Both the position numbers and the translations under genes were made by a program. Below the pieces are notes generated by a model. That model saw nothing but the letters and a program-made list of their open reading frames with translations, was not told the origin of the DNA and searched no databases. From an uncultured Clostridium sp. (lineage in GTDB: Bacteria > Bacillota > Clostridia > TANB77 > CAG-508), in the NCBI GenBank assembly GCA_946497585.1, contig CAMMLF010000023.1, positions 1-15,391 of the forward strand: a stretch of DNA of 15,391 nucleotides. The letters run 5' to 3'. Below, in pieces: positions 15,011 to 15,391 of the stretch. Each line of letters begins with the position of its first letter. The first letter of the stretch is position 1.

Positions 15011-15063
15011 TATATTTATTTAATTTTTTTATTTCATTTTTGTAATATTTTTTTATCTTTTGC

Positions 15064-15093
15064 TTGACAAACAGTACTGCTTTGTGCTATGAT
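15064..15093 (+). promoter_or_regulatory. tRNA gene promoter
   Basis: A perfect TTGACA (15064-15069) and TATGAT (15088-15093) have an 18-base spacer and a TG extension two bases before the -10 box. This strong promoter ends 34 bases before the first tRNA. Confidence 0.8.
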
Positions 15094-15127
15094 AATTAGT
15101 GTTCTAAGTAGAGTGTGTTATCCAATT

Positions 15128-15204
<77 letters not shown>

Positions 15205-15234
15205 TAACAAGATAACTTGCTTTACTTAGCCTAT

Positions 15235-15310
15235 CGAGGTGTGGCTCAGTTGGTAGAGCGCGTGGTTTGGGACCATGAGGTCGCAGGTTCGATCCCTGTC
15301 ACCTCGACCA
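15235..15310 (+). tRNA. tRNA-Pro (anticodon TGG)
   Basis: A 76-nt cloverleaf with encoded CCA. The acceptor CGAGGTG pairs perfectly with CACCTCG, and the D arm is GCTC/GAGC. The anticodon stem CGTGG/CCATG carries loop TTTGGGA, with anticodon TGG at 15268-15270. The T arm is GCAGG/CCTGT with TTCGATC. It lies 30 bases after the tRNA-Arg gene and is surely co-transcribed with it. Confidence 0.96.
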
Positions 15311-15331
15311 TTTTTTGCCCTTTTTTAAGGG
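15311..15331 (+). terminator. Possible terminator of the tRNA operon
   Basis: Six T follow the CCA end at once. A short CCCTT-TTTT-AAGGG hairpin (15318-15331) comes next but lacks a following T-tract. It may act as a weak terminator or processing site; more tRNAs could lie beyond the window. Confidence 0.35.
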
Positions 15332-15391
15332 AATTTAAGAGAATTTGGAGAAATCCAAAAGTTATAAATTATGCTATTTTTCAATAAAAAT

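Overview
This is a low-GC, AT-rich bacterial stretch with Gram-positive gene content: short well-spaced AGGAGG-type ribosome binding sites, sigma-A-like promoters, and genes for ComEA, a DacF-type D,D-carboxypeptidase, an LCP ligase, ThyX, CvpA, an M18 aminopeptidase and a VanW/G5 protein. The best fit is an uncultured, probably host-associated member of the Clostridia. That placement is inferred from family memory and was not tested by a search.

Layout, left to right. At 1-645 (minus) is a 3'-truncated comEA. At 777-2066 (plus) is a D-Ala-D-Ala carboxypeptidase, convergent with an LCP protein at 2224-3531 (minus), with a symmetrical terminator between them. At 3640-3709 is a palindromic REP-like element, then thyX (minus), then a 152-bp element bounded by perfect 13-bp inverted repeats (4488-4639). 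From 10202 down to 4662 (minus) runs a gene set made of an ABC-2 ATPase with a long Lys/Glu-rich tail, a permease, a GldG-like protein, a DUF5711-like propeller protein and CvpA. An internal promoter lies ahead of the last two. At 10387-11766 (minus) is an M18 aminopeptidase.

The most unusual part is 11890-12600. It holds a minus-strand reading frame for a surface or pilin-like C-terminal domain. Its last third is far richer in G and C and in NNC codons than anything around it. It has no export signal, no good start codon, and an in-frame stop upstream. A strong hairpin lies just past its end. It looks like a truncated copy or silent cassette of a hypervariable surface protein, possibly a diversity-generating retroelement target. 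No reverse transcriptase is present in the window.

The right end holds a VanW/G5 cell-wall protein (plus) with a clear promoter spanned by an inverted repeat, a small membrane-anchored FxLYD-like protein (minus) with its own promoter and terminator, and a plus-strand tRNA-Arg(TCT)-tRNA-Pro(TGG) pair behind a near-consensus promoter.

Several genes act at the envelope: carboxypeptidase, LCP, VanW/G5, the GldG-type ABC system, CvpA and the two anchored proteins. The rest is DNA uptake, dTMP synthesis, peptide turnover and tRNA supply.
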